Counted from the first letter of the stretch, positions 20,561-29,990 are shown. The stretch: DNA of 64,000 bases from Minwuia thermotolerans (GCF_002924445.1 NZ_PIGG01000040.1:1-64000), one strand, 5' to 3'. Program-made: numbers and translations. Notes: a model not told the origin generated them from the letters alone.

Positions 20561-21060
20561 GTTGGCGTCCTCTCTCATTGCTTCTGGCGCTGACGCTGCT
20601 GTCGTCGCCCCTGGCCGCCCAGCAGGCGCTGCAGCGCGATCCCGACGCCCCGATCGAGATCGAGGCGGACAACCTGGAGGTCCGGCGTGATCAGCAGATC
20701 GCCATCTTCACCGGCAATGTGGATGCCGTGCAGGGCGGCATGACCCTCAGGACGGACGAGCTGCGCGTCAGCTACCGCGAGGGCGACTCCGGCGGCGCGG
20801 ATGTCGGCGGCGCCATCTCGAAGCTCGAGGCCGTGGGCAGCGTCGTGGTGCTGACCTCGCGCGAGCGCGCGACCGGCCGCCGCGGCGTCTACGACGTGGA
20901 CGCCGGCCGCATACGGCTGGAAGGCGGCGTGCAGCTTTTCCGCGAAGACAACGTCCTGACCGGCCAGACCCTGGTGATGGACCTGAACACGGGCGTCTCC
21001 ACCCTCGACGCCGAGCGCGGCGGCCGGGTCAAGGGCATCTTCCGGCCTGAGGGGGATTAG
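20557..21060 (+). CDS. lptA: LPS transport periplasmic protein LptA
   Basis: 167 residues with a clear Sec signal (PLSLLLALTLLSSPLAAQQ). The OstA/LptA beta-jellyroll begins at DAPIEIEADNLEVRRDQQIAIF, and RATGRRGVYDVDAGRIRLEG is also typical. LptA forms the periplasmic bridge that carries LPS to the outer membrane. The TTG start overlaps the lptC stop by 4 bases. lptB follows 9 bases later. Confidence 0.92.
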   Translation: MSWRPLSLLLALTLLSSPLAAQQALQRDPDAPIEIEADNLEVRRDQQIAIFTGNVDAVQGGMTLRTDELRVSYREGDSGGADVGGAISKLEAVGSVVVLTSRERATGRRGVYDVDAGRIRLEGGVQLFREDNVLTGQTLVMDLNTGVSTLDAERGGRVKGIFRPEGD

Positions 21061-21069
21061 CTCCACGTC

Positions 21070-21843
21070 ATGGCGACCCGCAACGACATCGATCAGGAAC
21101 GGCCGCGTCTGGTGCACCAGAACCCGGGACTCAGCGCCCGTAATCTGGGCAAGCGCTACAAGAAGCGCCCGGTGCTGCGTGACGTTTCCATCGGTGTGCA
21201 GCGCGGCGAGGCGGTCGGCTTGCTGGGCCCCAACGGCGCCGGCAAGACCACGTGCTTCTACATCATCACCGGCCTGATCTCGGCCGACTACGGCCAGATC
21301 AGCCTGGATGGCCACGACATCACCACCCTGCCCATGTACCGCCGGGCGCGGCTGGGGATCGGCTACCTGCCCCAGGAGGCGTCGATCTTCCGCGGCATGA
21401 CCGTGGAGGAGAACATCCGCGCCGTGCTCGAGGTGGTGGAACGCGAACGCGATCAGCGCGAGCAGATGCTCGAGGATCTGCTGGCGGAGTTCACCCTGAC
21501 CCATCTGCGGCGAACGCCGTCGGTGGCGCTGTCGGGCGGCGAAAGACGTCGCGTGGAGATCGCCCGCGCCCTGGCCTCGCAGCCGTCCTTCATGCTGCTC
21601 GACGAGCCCCTGGCCGGCATCGACCCCATCGCGGTGGGCGAAATCCGCGACCTCGTCTTCCACCTCAAGGATCGCGGCCTCGGCGTGCTGATCACCGACC
21701 ACAATGTCCGCGAGACCCTCGATCTGATCGACCGCGCCTACATCCTGCATGACGGCCGGGTCCTGATGGAGGGAACGCCCGACGACATCGTCAATCATGA
21801 CGACGTGCGCCGGGTCTATCTCGGCGAACGGTTCCGCCTCTAG
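21070..21843 (+). CDS. lptB: LPS export ABC transporter ATP-binding protein LptB
   Basis: 257 residues, the ATPase of the LptB2FGC extractor in the inner membrane. Walker A is GPNGAGKTTCF, the Q-loop region is YLPQEASIFRGMTVEENI, the signature is LSGGERRRVEIARAL and Walker B is FMLLDEPLAGIDP, followed by the switch His in ITDHNVRETL. The N-terminal extension of about 25 residues before the first strand is slightly long but common in this group. rpoN starts 11 bases downstream. Confidence 0.95.
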   Translation: MATRNDIDQERPRLVHQNPGLSARNLGKRYKKRPVLRDVSIGVQRGEAVGLLGPNGAGKTTCFYIITGLISADYGQISLDGHDITTLPMYRRARLGIGYLPQEASIFRGMTVEENIRAVLEVVERERDQREQMLEDLLAEFTLTHLRRTPSVALSGGERRRVEIARALASQPSFMLLDEPLAGIDPIAVGEIRDLVFHLKDRGLGVLITDHNVRETLDLIDRAYILHDGRVLMEGTPDDIVNHDDVRRVYLGERFRL

Positions 21844-21854
21844 GATTCCGCGCG

Positions 21855-23426
21855 ATGGCCCTCTCCACGCGACTCGAGCTCCGGCAGAGCCAGAATCTGG
21901 TGATGACGCCGCAGCTGCAGCAGGCGATCAAGCTGCTGCAGCTCAACAACATCGAGCTGAGCGCCTTCGTCGAGCAGGAGCTGGAGCGCAATCCGCTGTT
22001 GGACGACTCGGGCCCCGATGCGCCGGAGCCGGACAACCGACCCGAGTCCGATTCGGCGGACGCCGGCGGCGACGGCTTCGGCGACGAGCCTCTGAGCGAG
22101 ATGTCGATCGACGCGGAGAAGGGCGGCGGCGCGGAGGCGGAGTCTGCCCTCGACGCCGGCTATGACGACGTCCATGGCAACGACAGCCCCTCCGACCGGT
22201 TGAGCGAAACGCCCGCCGGCGGCGGCGATATCGGCGACAGCGGTGGCGGAAGTCTCGGCCAGATCGGCGGCGGCGGCTCGCACAAGTTCGACGACATGGA
22301 TCTGAGCCTGGAGAACACGCTCAGCAATTCCGAATCGCTCCGCGACCACCTCACGGCGCAGCTCAACCTGGCGCCGGCTTCGGTCGAGGCGCGGCTGATC
22401 GCGGCGGCGATCATCGATTCCATCGACGAGGACGGCTATTTCCGCGAGGACATCGAGGAAATGGCCGAGCGGCTCGGCTGTGCGCCCGCGGCGGTCGAAG
22501 ACGCGCTGGCGCTGGTGCAGGCCTTCGACCCCACCGGCGTCGCCGCCCGCGACCTCGCGGAGTGTCTGGCGCTGCAGTTGCAGGAACTCGACCGCTACGA
22601 TCCGGCGATGAAGGCCCTGGTCGGCCGTCTCGACCTGCTGGCCAGACAGGACTACCCGGCGCTGTTGCGCGAATGCGGGGTCGACGGGGAAGACCTGACG
22701 GACATGATCCGGGAACTGAAACGCCTCGACCCGCGACCCGGGCGGCAGTTCGAGACCGAAGAGGCGCAGACGGCGATCCCCGACGTCCTGCTGCGCCAGA
22801 AGCCCGACGGCGGCTGGCAGATCGAACTCAACCCCGAGACCCTGCCCAGGGTGCTGGTCAACAACCGCTACTACGCCGAGATCAGCGCCGCCACCAGGAC
22901 AGCGCAGGACAAGACCTATCTGACCGACTGCTTCAACAACGCCAACTGGCTGGTGAAGTCCCTGGAGCAACGGGCCAACACGATCATGAAGGTGGCGACC
23001 GAACTGGTGCGCCAGCAGGATGGATTCTTCGCCCACGGCGTCCAGCACCTCAGGCCGCTCAACCTGCGCACCATCGCCGACGCGATCGGCATGCACGAGA
23101 GCACGGTCAGCCGCGTGACCTCGAACAAGTACATCGGCACGCCACGCGGCATCTTCGAGATGAAATACTTCTTCACCGCCTCGATCCCGGCGACCGACGG
23201 CGGCGCATCCCATTCCGCCGAGGCCGTGCGTCACCGCATCAAGGACCTGATCGAGGTAGAGACGCCGGAGGCCGTGCTTTCCGACGACCGGATCGTCGAG
23301 ATACTGCGCGCCGACGGCGTCGACATCGCCCGGCGTACGGTGGCAAAATACCGCGAAGCCCTGCGGATTCCGTCGTCGGTCCAGCGGCGCCGGATGAAGC
23401 GGATGCAGCTCGACATGGCGCGCTGA
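21855..23426 (+). CDS. rpoN: RNA polymerase sigma-54 factor
   Basis: 523 residues. The glutamine-rich activator-contact region I is at the start (LELRQSQNLVMTPQLQQAIK). An acidic, Gly-rich region II spans about 50-150, followed by the core-binding domain, the helix-turn-helix segment RTIADAIGMHESTVSRVTSNK, and the RpoN box ARRTVAKYREAL near the C-terminus. It directs transcription from -24/-12 promoters with bacterial enhancer-binding proteins. Position after lptB and before hpf and ptsN is the conserved order. Confidence 0.96.
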   Translation: MALSTRLELRQSQNLVMTPQLQQAIKLLQLNNIELSAFVEQELERNPLLDDSGPDAPEPDNRPESDSADAGGDGFGDEPLSEMSIDAEKGGGAEAESALDAGYDDVHGNDSPSDRLSETPAGGGDIGDSGGGSLGQIGGGGSHKFDDMDLSLENTLSNSESLRDHLTAQLNLAPASVEARLIAAAIIDSIDEDGYFREDIEEMAERLGCAPAAVEDALALVQAFDPTGVAARDLAECLALQLQELDRYDPAMKALVGRLDLLARQDYPALLRECGVDGEDLTDMIRELKRLDPRPGRQFETEEAQTAIPDVLLRQKPDGGWQIELNPETLPRVLVNNRYYAEISAATRTAQDKTYLTDCFNNANWLVKSLEQRANTIMKVATELVRQQDGFFAHGVQHLRPLNLRTIADAIGMHESTVSRVTSNKYIGTPRGIFEMKYFFTASIPATDGGASHSAEAVRHRIKDLIEVETPEAVLSDDRIVEILRADGVDIARRTVAKYREALRIPSSVQRRRMKRMQLDMAR

Positions 23427-23434
23427 TACCCAGC

Positions 23435-23463
23435 TTGACTTGTCATGCGGCCCTACCTAAGGT
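23435..23463 (+). promoter_or_regulatory. Possible hpf promoter
   Basis: TTGACT at 23435-23440, a 17-base spacer and TAAGGT at 23458-23463 lie in the 106-base gap between rpoN and hpf. The -35 is good and the -10 is weak. It could allow hpf-ptsN to be expressed separately from rpoN. Confidence 0.4.
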
Positions 23464-23532
23464 CCGCGCCGCTTCGAGCGCCGGCTCCGACCATCGAGTT
23501 CGACAGACCTGTACCGGCCAAGAAGGGGTACC

Positions 23533-24111
23533 ATGCACATCACCATTCAGGGCAAGCACATCGACCTTGGCGACGCGCTCCGCCAGCGCGTGACCGAGCG
23601 GCTGGAAGCCGCCGTGGGGAAGTATTTCGGCGACGCCATCGAGGGCAGCGCCACCTTCGCCAAGGACTCGGGCGATATCCGCGTCGACTGCCAGGTGCAC
23701 GTGGGCCAGGACATTTATCTGAAGAGCCGCGGCAGCGCCGCCGACGCCCACAGCGCCTTCGATGACGCCGCCAACAGGATCGAGAAACAGCTTCGGCGCT
23801 ACAAGCGCCGCCTGCGCGACCACCACGCCCGCCAGCATCAGCTCGGGCAGCCGGCAAGAGCCGCACAGGACTACGTCATCGCCGCGCAGACGGAAGACGA
23901 GGAGCCCGAGGCCGACCGCGGCGAACATCCCGCCGTCATCGCCGAGACCCGCGCCTACATTCCCTCCTGCACGGTCAGCGACGCCGTCATGCGCATGGAC
24001 CTGGCCGACAGCCCCGTGATGATGTTCCGCAATCTCGGCAATGACCGGCTGAACGTCGTGTACCGCCGCCCGGACGGCAATATCGGCTGGATCGATCCCA
24101 GCGACGGCTGA
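23533..24111 (+). CDS. hpf: Ribosome hibernation promoting factor, long form
   Basis: 192 residues. The N-terminal HPF/RaiA domain (MHITIQGKHIDLGDALRQRV and following) binds the 30S decoding site. A charged linker leads to the C-terminal dimerisation domain (AVMRMDLADSPVMMFRN to PDGNIGWIDP). The long form drives 100S ribosome dimers in stationary phase. Start ATG at 23533, in the usual position between rpoN and ptsN. Confidence 0.94.
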   Translation: MHITIQGKHIDLGDALRQRVTERLEAAVGKYFGDAIEGSATFAKDSGDIRVDCQVHVGQDIYLKSRGSAADAHSAFDDAANRIEKQLRRYKRRLRDHHARQHQLGQPARAAQDYVIAAQTEDEEPEADRGEHPAVIAETRAYIPSCTVSDAVMRMDLADSPVMMFRNLGNDRLNVVYRRPDGNIGWIDPSDG

Positions 24112-24156
24112 CGGGCCCGTTTCCGGCCTTCGCCTCGACAACACAAGGTGAGCGTA

Positions 24157-24621
24157 GTGGATATCTCCGATATTCTGGTTTCAGACGCCGTGGTCATCGA
24201 CCTCAGGGCAGGCAGCAAGAAGCACGTGCTTCAGGAACTCGCCCGACTGGCGGCCGGCCAGACAAACCTGCACGAGCGGCGCATCTTCGACGTGCTGCTG
24301 GAACGCGAACGTTTGGGAACGACCGGCGTCGGCGACGGCGTCGCCATTCCCCACGGTCGGATCGGGGAGGTCGACCACATCACCGGCCTGTTCGCCCGTC
24401 TGAAGGAACCGGTCGATTTCGACGCCGTCGACGGCAAGCCTGTCGACCTGCTGTTCCTGCTGCTGGCGCCGGAGCAGGCCGGCGCCGACCACCTGAAGGC
24501 GCTGTCGAAGATCTCGCGTCTGTTGCGCGACAAGGACAAGTGCGAGAAGCTTCGCGGGGCGAAGTCGGCGGACGCGGTCTACGCGGTCCTGGCCAGCGGA
24601 TCGGCCTCCCAGGCGGCCTGA
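24157..24621 (+). CDS. ptsN: Nitrogen-regulatory PTS EIIA protein
   Basis: 154 residues. The phosphoacceptor His lies in GVGDGVAIPHGRIGEV (His66 from this start). EIIA-Ntr takes phosphate from NPr and regulates K+ transport, nitrogen and carbon balance. I prefer the GTG at 24157, because AGGTGA stands 5 bases before it. A GTG at 24148 would add three residues but sits on that ribosome site. A 7-bp stem GCGGATC/GATCCGC at 24629-24648 follows the stop without a T-run. Confidence 0.93.
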   Translation: MDISDILVSDAVVIDLRAGSKKHVLQELARLAAGQTNLHERRIFDVLLERERLGTTGVGDGVAIPHGRIGEVDHITGLFARLKEPVDFDAVDGKPVDLLFLLLAPEQAGADHLKALSKISRLLRDKDKCEKLRGAKSADAVYAVLASGSASQAA

Positions 24622-24667
24622 AGCAGCCGCGGATCCCGCGCGATCCGCCAGATCGCGTGAGGTGTGC

Positions 24668-25663
24668 ATGATCGGTCGGCTTCTTCTTCTCCTCGGCCTG
24701 GCGGCGGCGCCCGCGTTGGCGGCGGCCGCGGATGAACCGACGCTGGGGCTGCCGTTGCGTTGCGAACTCAACCGCACCTGTTTCATCCAGCAGTTCATGG
24801 ACATCGATCCCGGCCCGGATGCGGCCGACTACACCTGCGGTCCGCTCACCTATGAGGGCCACAAGGGCACGGATTTCCGGCTGATCGACCGTCAAGCCAT
24901 GCGCGACGGCGTCGAAGTCATCGCCGCGCTGGGCGGCGTCGTCCGCGGCACGCGCGACGGCATGGCCGATATCGACATCGCCTCGATCGGCGGCCGCGAG
25001 GCGGTTCAGGGTCGCGAATGCGGCAACGGCGTCGTCATCGACCACACGGGCGGCTGGCAGACCCAGTACTGCCACATGCGCGAAGGCTCGCTCAGGGTCC
25101 GCACCGGACAGCGCGTCGAGAAGGGCCAGACGCTCGGCCTTGTCGGCATGTCCGGCGCCGCGCAGTTCCCCCATGTCCATCTGGCGGTGCGCAAGGACGG
25201 CGCCGATGTCGACCCCTTCCGCGGCGTCGAGCCGGAGATTCAGTGCGGCGGCGACTACAACGGACTCTGGGATCGGGAACTCACCGCCCAGCTCGACTAC
25301 CGTCCGGGCGGCATTCTGAGCGCCGGCCTCTATGGCAATGCGCCCCAGTACATCGACGTCAAGGAGGGCCGCGCCAAGGTGGCCCGGATCGAGCCGGGCA
25401 GCCCTGCGCTGGTGGTCTGGTTCCACGTCTTCGGCATCCGCGAGGGCGACGTCATGCGCTTGCAGATCGAAAGCCCGGATGGCGGCGCCTTCCACGATGA
25501 CACCCGCCCCGCGCACCCCAAGAACCAGGCGCAGTACTTCGCCTTTTCCGGCCGCCGCGCGCCCGACGGCGGTTTGAAACCCGGCGTCTACAGCGGCCGG
25601 GTCCAGATGCTCCGCGACGGCCGCGTCTACGACGCACGCCAGGTCTCGGTCGAGGTGCGCTAG
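24668..25663 (+). CDS. Secreted M23 (LytM-type) metallopeptidase
   Basis: 331 residues with a Sec signal peptide (IGRLLLLLGLAAAPALAAAAD). The M23 zinc site is complete: HKGTDFR gives the HxxxD motif and HVHLAV the HxH motif. A beta-rich C-terminal extension of about 130 residues follows the peptidase domain. Such enzymes cut peptidoglycan cross-bridges or act in cell division and envelope growth. The start ATG at 24668 has a GAGG ribosome site. Its TAG stop shares the CTAG tetramer with the stop of the next, convergent gene. Confidence 0.85.
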   Translation: MIGRLLLLLGLAAAPALAAAADEPTLGLPLRCELNRTCFIQQFMDIDPGPDAADYTCGPLTYEGHKGTDFRLIDRQAMRDGVEVIAALGGVVRGTRDGMADIDIASIGGREAVQGRECGNGVVIDHTGGWQTQYCHMREGSLRVRTGQRVEKGQTLGLVGMSGAAQFPHVHLAVRKDGADVDPFRGVEPEIQCGGDYNGLWDRELTAQLDYRPGGILSAGLYGNAPQYIDVKEGRAKVARIEPGSPALVVWFHVFGIREGDVMRLQIESPDGGAFHDDTRPAHPKNQAQYFAFSGRRAPDGGLKPGVYSGRVQMLRDGRVYDARQVSVEVR

Positions 25664-27048
25664 GCGGCCAGGCGCGCCATTTCCGCCCGCGCGGCACGCG
25701 CGCCCTCGGCGTCGCCGCAGAGGTCCAGCGCGTCGGCGTAGCGCCGCCAGCCATAGGCGCTGGTCGCCTTGGCGTCGACCCGCTCGGCCGCCAGCGCCCG
25801 CGCCAGCGCCCCCTTGCCGGCCGCCAGCGCGCTTTCCAGCAGCGTGCGTTCGAAGACGTCGCGCTGGGCGTGGCTGCCACCCACCAGCGCGATGTCCTCG
25901 CGGACCGGCAGCAGCGTGTCCAGCACCTGCTGGTGGCGACCGGCTCGGGCGGCCACAACCGCCTCTGCCAGCGGCAGGCCGATCCGGCGGTAGACCTCGC
26001 CCTGGCTGGAAAAGTCGCCGTCAGAAGCGTCGCGCATGGCCGCGATCATGTCCTTCGCCTCGGCCTCGCGCCCGGCGGCGGCCAGCGCCATGACATAGTG
26101 CATGTCGGCAAAACACAGGATGTGGTCGTGGACGCGCTCCGCGGAGCGGTCGGCAAGTTCGTCCCAGCGGCCGCCGACGTTCACGCCCTCCTGCTCCAGC
26201 CGCCAGAGCATGGCGACGCCGTTGGTGATGTCGAGATACTCATCGGTGCTCTCGGCCCTCACGGCCCGGTCGTAGAGCGCCAGCACCTCGTCGTGCTCGC
26301 CCAGCTCCAGATGGTAGAGGCAACGGTGCCACCAGACATGGAAGCGGAAATTGTTGGTCCGGTTCCAGTCGGCCTCGTTGGCGCGGATCCACCCGATGCC
26401 CTCGCGGTGGCGGCCCTGCATCTCCATGGCGTGGGCGACGGCGTGGGTCGCCCAGATGTCGGCCGGATTCATCTCCACGGCCATGCGGCCGTGTCGCTCC
26501 GCGTTCGCATAGTCGCCCGATTCTTCACAGGAGAAGGCGTGGACGCCGTGGATGAAGCCCGCGCCGGGCAGATCCCGCCCGGCCCAGTCGCGGATGACGC
26601 GCGCTGACTGCCGGCGCATGGCCGTGCCGCCGCGCATGTAAAAGCTGGTGTAATGCGCCAGACGGATTGCCATGGGATCGAACGGCCAGTCGAGCATGAC
26701 CGCTTCCCAGGCGTCGTTGGCGCCCTGCATGTCGCCGTCGACCCAGAGATCGAGGGCGCGGAAATGAAGCCTCTCGCGGGCGTTGAGCGCGCCGCCTTCG
26801 GCCATCGGCAGCAACCGCTCGCGGGTCTCGGCCGCCTTGCGCGCCAGCGCCGGATGACAGAACAGAAGGAAGAAATAGCCGCGGTAGATCAGCGCCAGCG
26901 GCATCTCCGGATCGGCGGTCAGCGCCGCCTTCAGATGCGCGCCGGTGTCGAGGCGGAATCCCATATAGGCCAGCGCCGTCTCGTCCAGCGCCCGCGCCGC
27001 CTCAGCGCTCGCCGCGGTGACCGCGTTGCCCCAGGCATCCTCTTCCAT
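25660..27048 (-). CDS. TPR protein, TTC38-like
   Basis: 462 residues, mainly helical tetratricopeptide-like repeats. Runs such as ADIWATHAVAHAMEMQGRHREG, FRFHVWWHRCLYHLELGEHDE and SSQGEVYRRIGLPLAEAVVA match the TTC38/StaR-like group. The function in bacteria is unknown. I place the start at 27048, where GGGAGG precedes the ATG; the open frame further upstream runs through a palindromic repeat and is not coding. No signal peptide or membrane helix is seen. Confidence 0.75.
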   Translation of the reverse strand: MEEDAWGNAVTAASAEAARALDETALAYMGFRLDTGAHLKAALTADPEMPLALIYRGYFFLLFCHPALARKAAETRERLLPMAEGGALNARERLHFRALDLWVDGDMQGANDAWEAVMLDWPFDPMAIRLAHYTSFYMRGGTAMRRQSARVIRDWAGRDLPGAGFIHGVHAFSCEESGDYANAERHGRMAVEMNPADIWATHAVAHAMEMQGRHREGIGWIRANEADWNRTNNFRFHVWWHRCLYHLELGEHDEVLALYDRAVRAESTDEYLDITNGVAMLWRLEQEGVNVGGRWDELADRSAERVHDHILCFADMHYVMALAAAGREAEAKDMIAAMRDASDGDFSSQGEVYRRIGLPLAEAVVAARAGRHQQVLDTLLPVREDIALVGGSHAQRDVFERTLLESALAAGKGALARALAAERVDAKATSAYGWRRYADALDLCGDAEGARAARAEMARLAA

Positions 27049-27130
27049 CGCACCCTCCCAGCTGCCGAACGCTTGCAGCCTAGTACATCGGTCGACCATG
27101 CGGAACAGAGGGGACGATCCCCCGCCCCAT

Positions 27131-27187
27131 CCCTCCCCCTTGGTCAAGGGGGAGGGGTGTTTCCACAACAGTGGAAACGGGAGGGGG
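27131..27187 (+). repeat. Palindromic intergenic repeat, family 1, copy A
   Basis: CCCTCCCCCTT-GGTC-AAGGGGGAGGG (27131-27156) is followed by a second hairpin GTTTCCAC-AACA-GTGGAAAC and then GGGAGGGGG (27179-27187). The same layout recurs near 46.4 and 50.6 kb. This copy lies between divergent genes. The rest of 27049-27261 holds no gene. Confidence 0.75.
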
Positions 27188-27261
27188 TTCTCAGCATTGC
27201 CGCCATGCATGACCGGGATTCGTGATGACACGCCGCGGGCGAGCGGCGAGACTTCCCGCCC

Positions 27262-28188
27262 ATGACTGCCGCCGCCGATCCACCCGACGTCCTGCACCGG
27301 GTCCTGCCCCATATCGCGCTGTTCTTCGCCGTGGTCTTCCTCGGCACATCCTTCGTCGCGGCACGCGCGATCATGGCGGACCACGAAGGACCGGCGACGC
27401 TGGGGCTCGCGCGATATGTCCTGGGCGCCCTGACGCTGCTGCCCTTCGCGCTCGCGCTCTCCAAATGGCGGATCGGCCCGAAGGCGCTGGCCCTGTCGCT
27501 CGTCCTCGGCATGCTGCAATTCGGCCTTTTCCACCTGTTCGTGAACACGGCGCTGCAGCAGATCCCGGCGGCGCGCGGCGCGGTGATCTTCGCGCTGATC
27601 CCGATCCTGACCATGCTGATCGCCGCCGCCGGCGGGCGCGACCGGCTGTCATGGGTAATGACGGCCGCCGCCGTCCTCTCCTTCGCCGGGGTGGCGCTCG
27701 CGGTGGGGGAGGCGGCATTCCGCCCCGCCGTCGGCGGCCACAGCTTCCTGGGCGAGGCGCTGTTCTTTCTCGCCGTCTGCTGCGGCGCGACCTACAACGC
27801 CTTCTCCGCGCGGCTCTACCAGAACCATTCCCTGTTCGCGATCTCGATCCTGACCATGACCGGCGGCTGCCTGTTCCTGCTGCCCTGGTCGCTGGCCGAG
27901 GGACCCGCGGACGTGCTCGCGACCTACACGGGCGACGACTGGCTGTGGTTCGCCTGGCTCGCCGTCTTCGGCGGCGCCGGCTCCATGGGCCTGTTCAATT
28001 ACGGCCTGAGACGGCTTTCACCCACCCGCGCGGCCATCTACGTGCCACTCAGCCCCATCGCCGCGACCGCCGCGGGCGCCGTGCTGCTGGGCGAGACCAT
28101 CACGCCGCTGTTCCTTGTCGGTCTCGCCTGCGCCGTCGCCGGGCCGTTCCTGGTCGCCTATAGTCGGAGAAGGGAGGCGCGCACATGA
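27262..28188 (+). CDS. EamA/DMT family transporter
   Basis: 308 residues, ten predicted membrane helices in two EamA repeats of five. Typical segments are FFAVVFLGTSFVAARAI at the start, AARGAVIFALIPILTMLIAA, the second-repeat start FFLAVCCGATYNAFSARLYQ, and SPTRAAIYVPLSPIAATAAGAVLLGE. Substrates of this family are usually small metabolites or amino acids and cannot be read from sequence. Its stop overlaps the start of the SDR gene, suggesting a functional pair. Confidence 0.88.
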   Translation: MTAAADPPDVLHRVLPHIALFFAVVFLGTSFVAARAIMADHEGPATLGLARYVLGALTLLPFALALSKWRIGPKALALSLVLGMLQFGLFHLFVNTALQQIPAARGAVIFALIPILTMLIAAAGGRDRLSWVMTAAAVLSFAGVALAVGEAAFRPAVGGHSFLGEALFFLAVCCGATYNAFSARLYQNHSLFAISILTMTGGCLFLLPWSLAEGPADVLATYTGDDWLWFAWLAVFGGAGSMGLFNYGLRRLSPTRAAIYVPLSPIAATAAGAVLLGETITPLFLVGLACAVAGPFLVAYSRRREART

Positions 28189-29024
28189 ACACATCGGAGA
28201 ACAAGGTCGCCATCGTCACCGGCGCGGCCCGCTATCGCGGCATCGGGCGGGCCATTGCGCTCCGGCTGGCGCAGGACGGCTTCGACGTCGTGGTCTCGGC
28301 GCGCAAGGCCGATCCGTCGACCTTTCCGGAACACGAACGCGCCATGGACTGGCAGGGCGCCGAGAGCCTGGCCGAGGAAATCCGGGCGATGGACCGGCGG
28401 GCGCTGGCCGTCGACTGCGACGTCACCAACCAGAAGCAGGTCGACGCCATGATCGCGGCGACCCTGACAGAGTTCGGGCGGCTCGACGCCGTGATCAACA
28501 ATGCCGGCGTGCCCAGCGGCGCGGGCGACACGCCGATCCTGGAGATCGACGACGCCGAATGGCTGCGGACGGTCGACGTCAATCTGAACGGCGTCTACCG
28601 GGTCTCGAAGGCCGCGGCGCAGGCCATGGTCGAGGCGGGCAACGGCGGCGCCATCGTCAACCTGTCGTCGACCGCCGGCCGGGTGGGGATGCCGAACTAC
28701 GGCGCCTACAGCGCCACCAAGTTCGCCGTGATCGGCCTGACCCAGCAGATGGCAGTCGAGCTGGCGCCCCACGGCATCAGGGTGAACTGCATCTGCCCGG
28801 GCTCGACCGACACCGACATGATGGACGGCACCTTCCGCCGCACCGCCGGCCGCGCCGGCACCGAGTTCGAGCGGATCAAGAAAGGCGTGCGCCGCCAGAT
28901 CCCGCTCGGCCGCCAGGGCGACGTCGCCGAGCAGGCTTCGGCCGTGTCGTTCCTCGTCGGCCCGGACGCCAGCTACGTCACCGGACAGACGCTGAACGTC
29001 GACGGCGGGCTGAGAATGGATTGA
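28185..29024 (+). CDS. Short-chain dehydrogenase/reductase
   Basis: 279 residues, classical SDR. The nucleotide motif VTGAARYRGIGRAIAL fits TGxxxGIG with a short insert. NNAGVPSG and the catalytic Ser (NLSSTAG) and Tyr-x3-Lys (YGAYSATKF) are present. The C-terminal GQTLNVDGG is typical of the FabG-like branch. Probable NAD(P)H oxidoreductase of unknown substrate. It overlaps the EamA gene by 4 bases and is followed within 15 bases by the GFA gene, so a three-gene unit is likely. Confidence 0.88.
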   Translation: MNTSENKVAIVTGAARYRGIGRAIALRLAQDGFDVVVSARKADPSTFPEHERAMDWQGAESLAEEIRAMDRRALAVDCDVTNQKQVDAMIAATLTEFGRLDAVINNAGVPSGAGDTPILEIDDAEWLRTVDVNLNGVYRVSKAAAQAMVEAGNGGAIVNLSSTAGRVGMPNYGAYSATKFAVIGLTQQMAVELAPHGIRVNCICPGSTDTDMMDGTFRRTAGRAGTEFERIKKGVRRQIPLGRQGDVAEQASAVSFLVGPDASYVTGQTLNVDGGLRMD

Positions 29025-29038
29025 GGGGGGCAGGAGAG

Positions 29039-29455
29039 ATGAAGATCGACGGCGGCTGCCTCTGCGGCCATATCACCTACGAGGCGGATATCGACCCGGA
29101 AAAGGTCGGCGTCTGCCACTGCACCGACTGCCAGATCAACTCCGGCACGGCCTTCCGCGTCGCGGTCATGGTGCCGCGGGAGAACCTGCGCATTCTCACC
29201 GGCGAGATGAAGGTCTACGTCAAGACCGCCGAGAGTGGGAACAGGCGCGCGCTGTCCTTCTGCCCCGAATGCGGCACCTCGATCCACGGCGGCAATGTCG
29301 ACGGCACGGGGCCGGTCTCGCTGCGCATCGGCACGTCGCGGCAGCGCGCCGAACTGCCGCCGCGGACGCAGATATGGTGCCGCTCCGCCCTGCCCTGGGT
29401 CGACGATCTGGGCGCGGTGCGGAAGATCGAGATGCAGGGCCGCCCGCCCCGCTGA
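29039..29455 (+). CDS. GFA family zinc protein
   Basis: 138 residues. GFA (glutathione-dependent formaldehyde-activating enzyme-like) fold with the zinc cysteines GGCLCGHITYEA, CHCTDCQ and CPECGTSI. Most members have no proven activity, and true S-hydroxymethylglutathione synthesis is not implied. The ATG at 29039 is closely preceded by GGAGAG. Confidence 0.85.
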   Translation: MKIDGGCLCGHITYEADIDPEKVGVCHCTDCQINSGTAFRVAVMVPRENLRILTGEMKVYVKTAESGNRRALSFCPECGTSIHGGNVDGTGPVSLRIGTSRQRAELPPRTQIWCRSALPWVDDLGAVRKIEMQGRPPR

Positions 29456-29525
29456 CGGCGTTTGGCCCCGCTTCCGCAATCGTCTACCCTGATGCCGCCG
29501 GGGAAAGCGATTGGGGAGCCATGCC

Positions 29526-29984
29526 ATGAAACCGTCGATACTCGAAGCCACCAAGATCCAGGCCAGGATGCTCATTCCAGTGGTGAAAAGGCTGGAACAG
29601 GAACTCGGCAAGGAAGAGGCGCACCGCATCGTCGGCGAAGCCATCGCCCAGAATTATGTCGCCTGGCGCGAGAAGCTGGGTTTTGTCGAGGACAGCCATC
29701 CTTCAGAAGAACACGGCGAAGGCGGCAATGCGCCGGCCTTCCCCGTCGAGCAGGAAGTGGTCGAGAATACGCCCGACGCCTATGGCCACAACATCACCGG
29801 CTGCGCCTTCGCCGACTGGTTCCGCGCGATCGGGGAGCCCGAGATCGGCGCGCTGATGACCTGCGGCGTCGACTTCGCTGCGGAAGAACGCATCCGGCCG
29901 GGCTGGGAATTCACCCGCACCCAGACCCGGATGCAGGGCGCGCCGCACTGCGACTTCCGCTGGCGGCGCAAGACGGCCGGATAA
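29526..29984 (+). CDS. L-2-amino-thiazoline-4-carboxylate hydrolase-like protein
   Basis: 152 residues, compatible with the ATC hydrolase family. A helical N-terminus (IQARMLIPVVKRLEQELGKE) leads to the conserved ITGCAFADWFRAIGEPEIG and MTCGVDFA segments. Many members are annotated by similarity only, and the natural substrate here is open. The ATG at 29526 has GGGAG 8 bases upstream. It converges on the hexapeptide-repeat gene with 6 bases between. Confidence 0.65.
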   Translation: MKPSILEATKIQARMLIPVVKRLEQELGKEEAHRIVGEAIAQNYVAWREKLGFVEDSHPSEEHGEGGNAPAFPVEQEVVENTPDAYGHNITGCAFADWFRAIGEPEIGALMTCGVDFAAEERIRPGWEFTRTQTRMQGAPHCDFRWRRKTAG

Positions 29985-29990
29985 GCGCGC

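Noticed and set aside
27049-27534. N-terminal extension of the TPR protein to 624 residues
   Set aside because: The extension passes through a palindromic repeat and has no protein-like composition, and a strong ribosome site fits the start at 27048.
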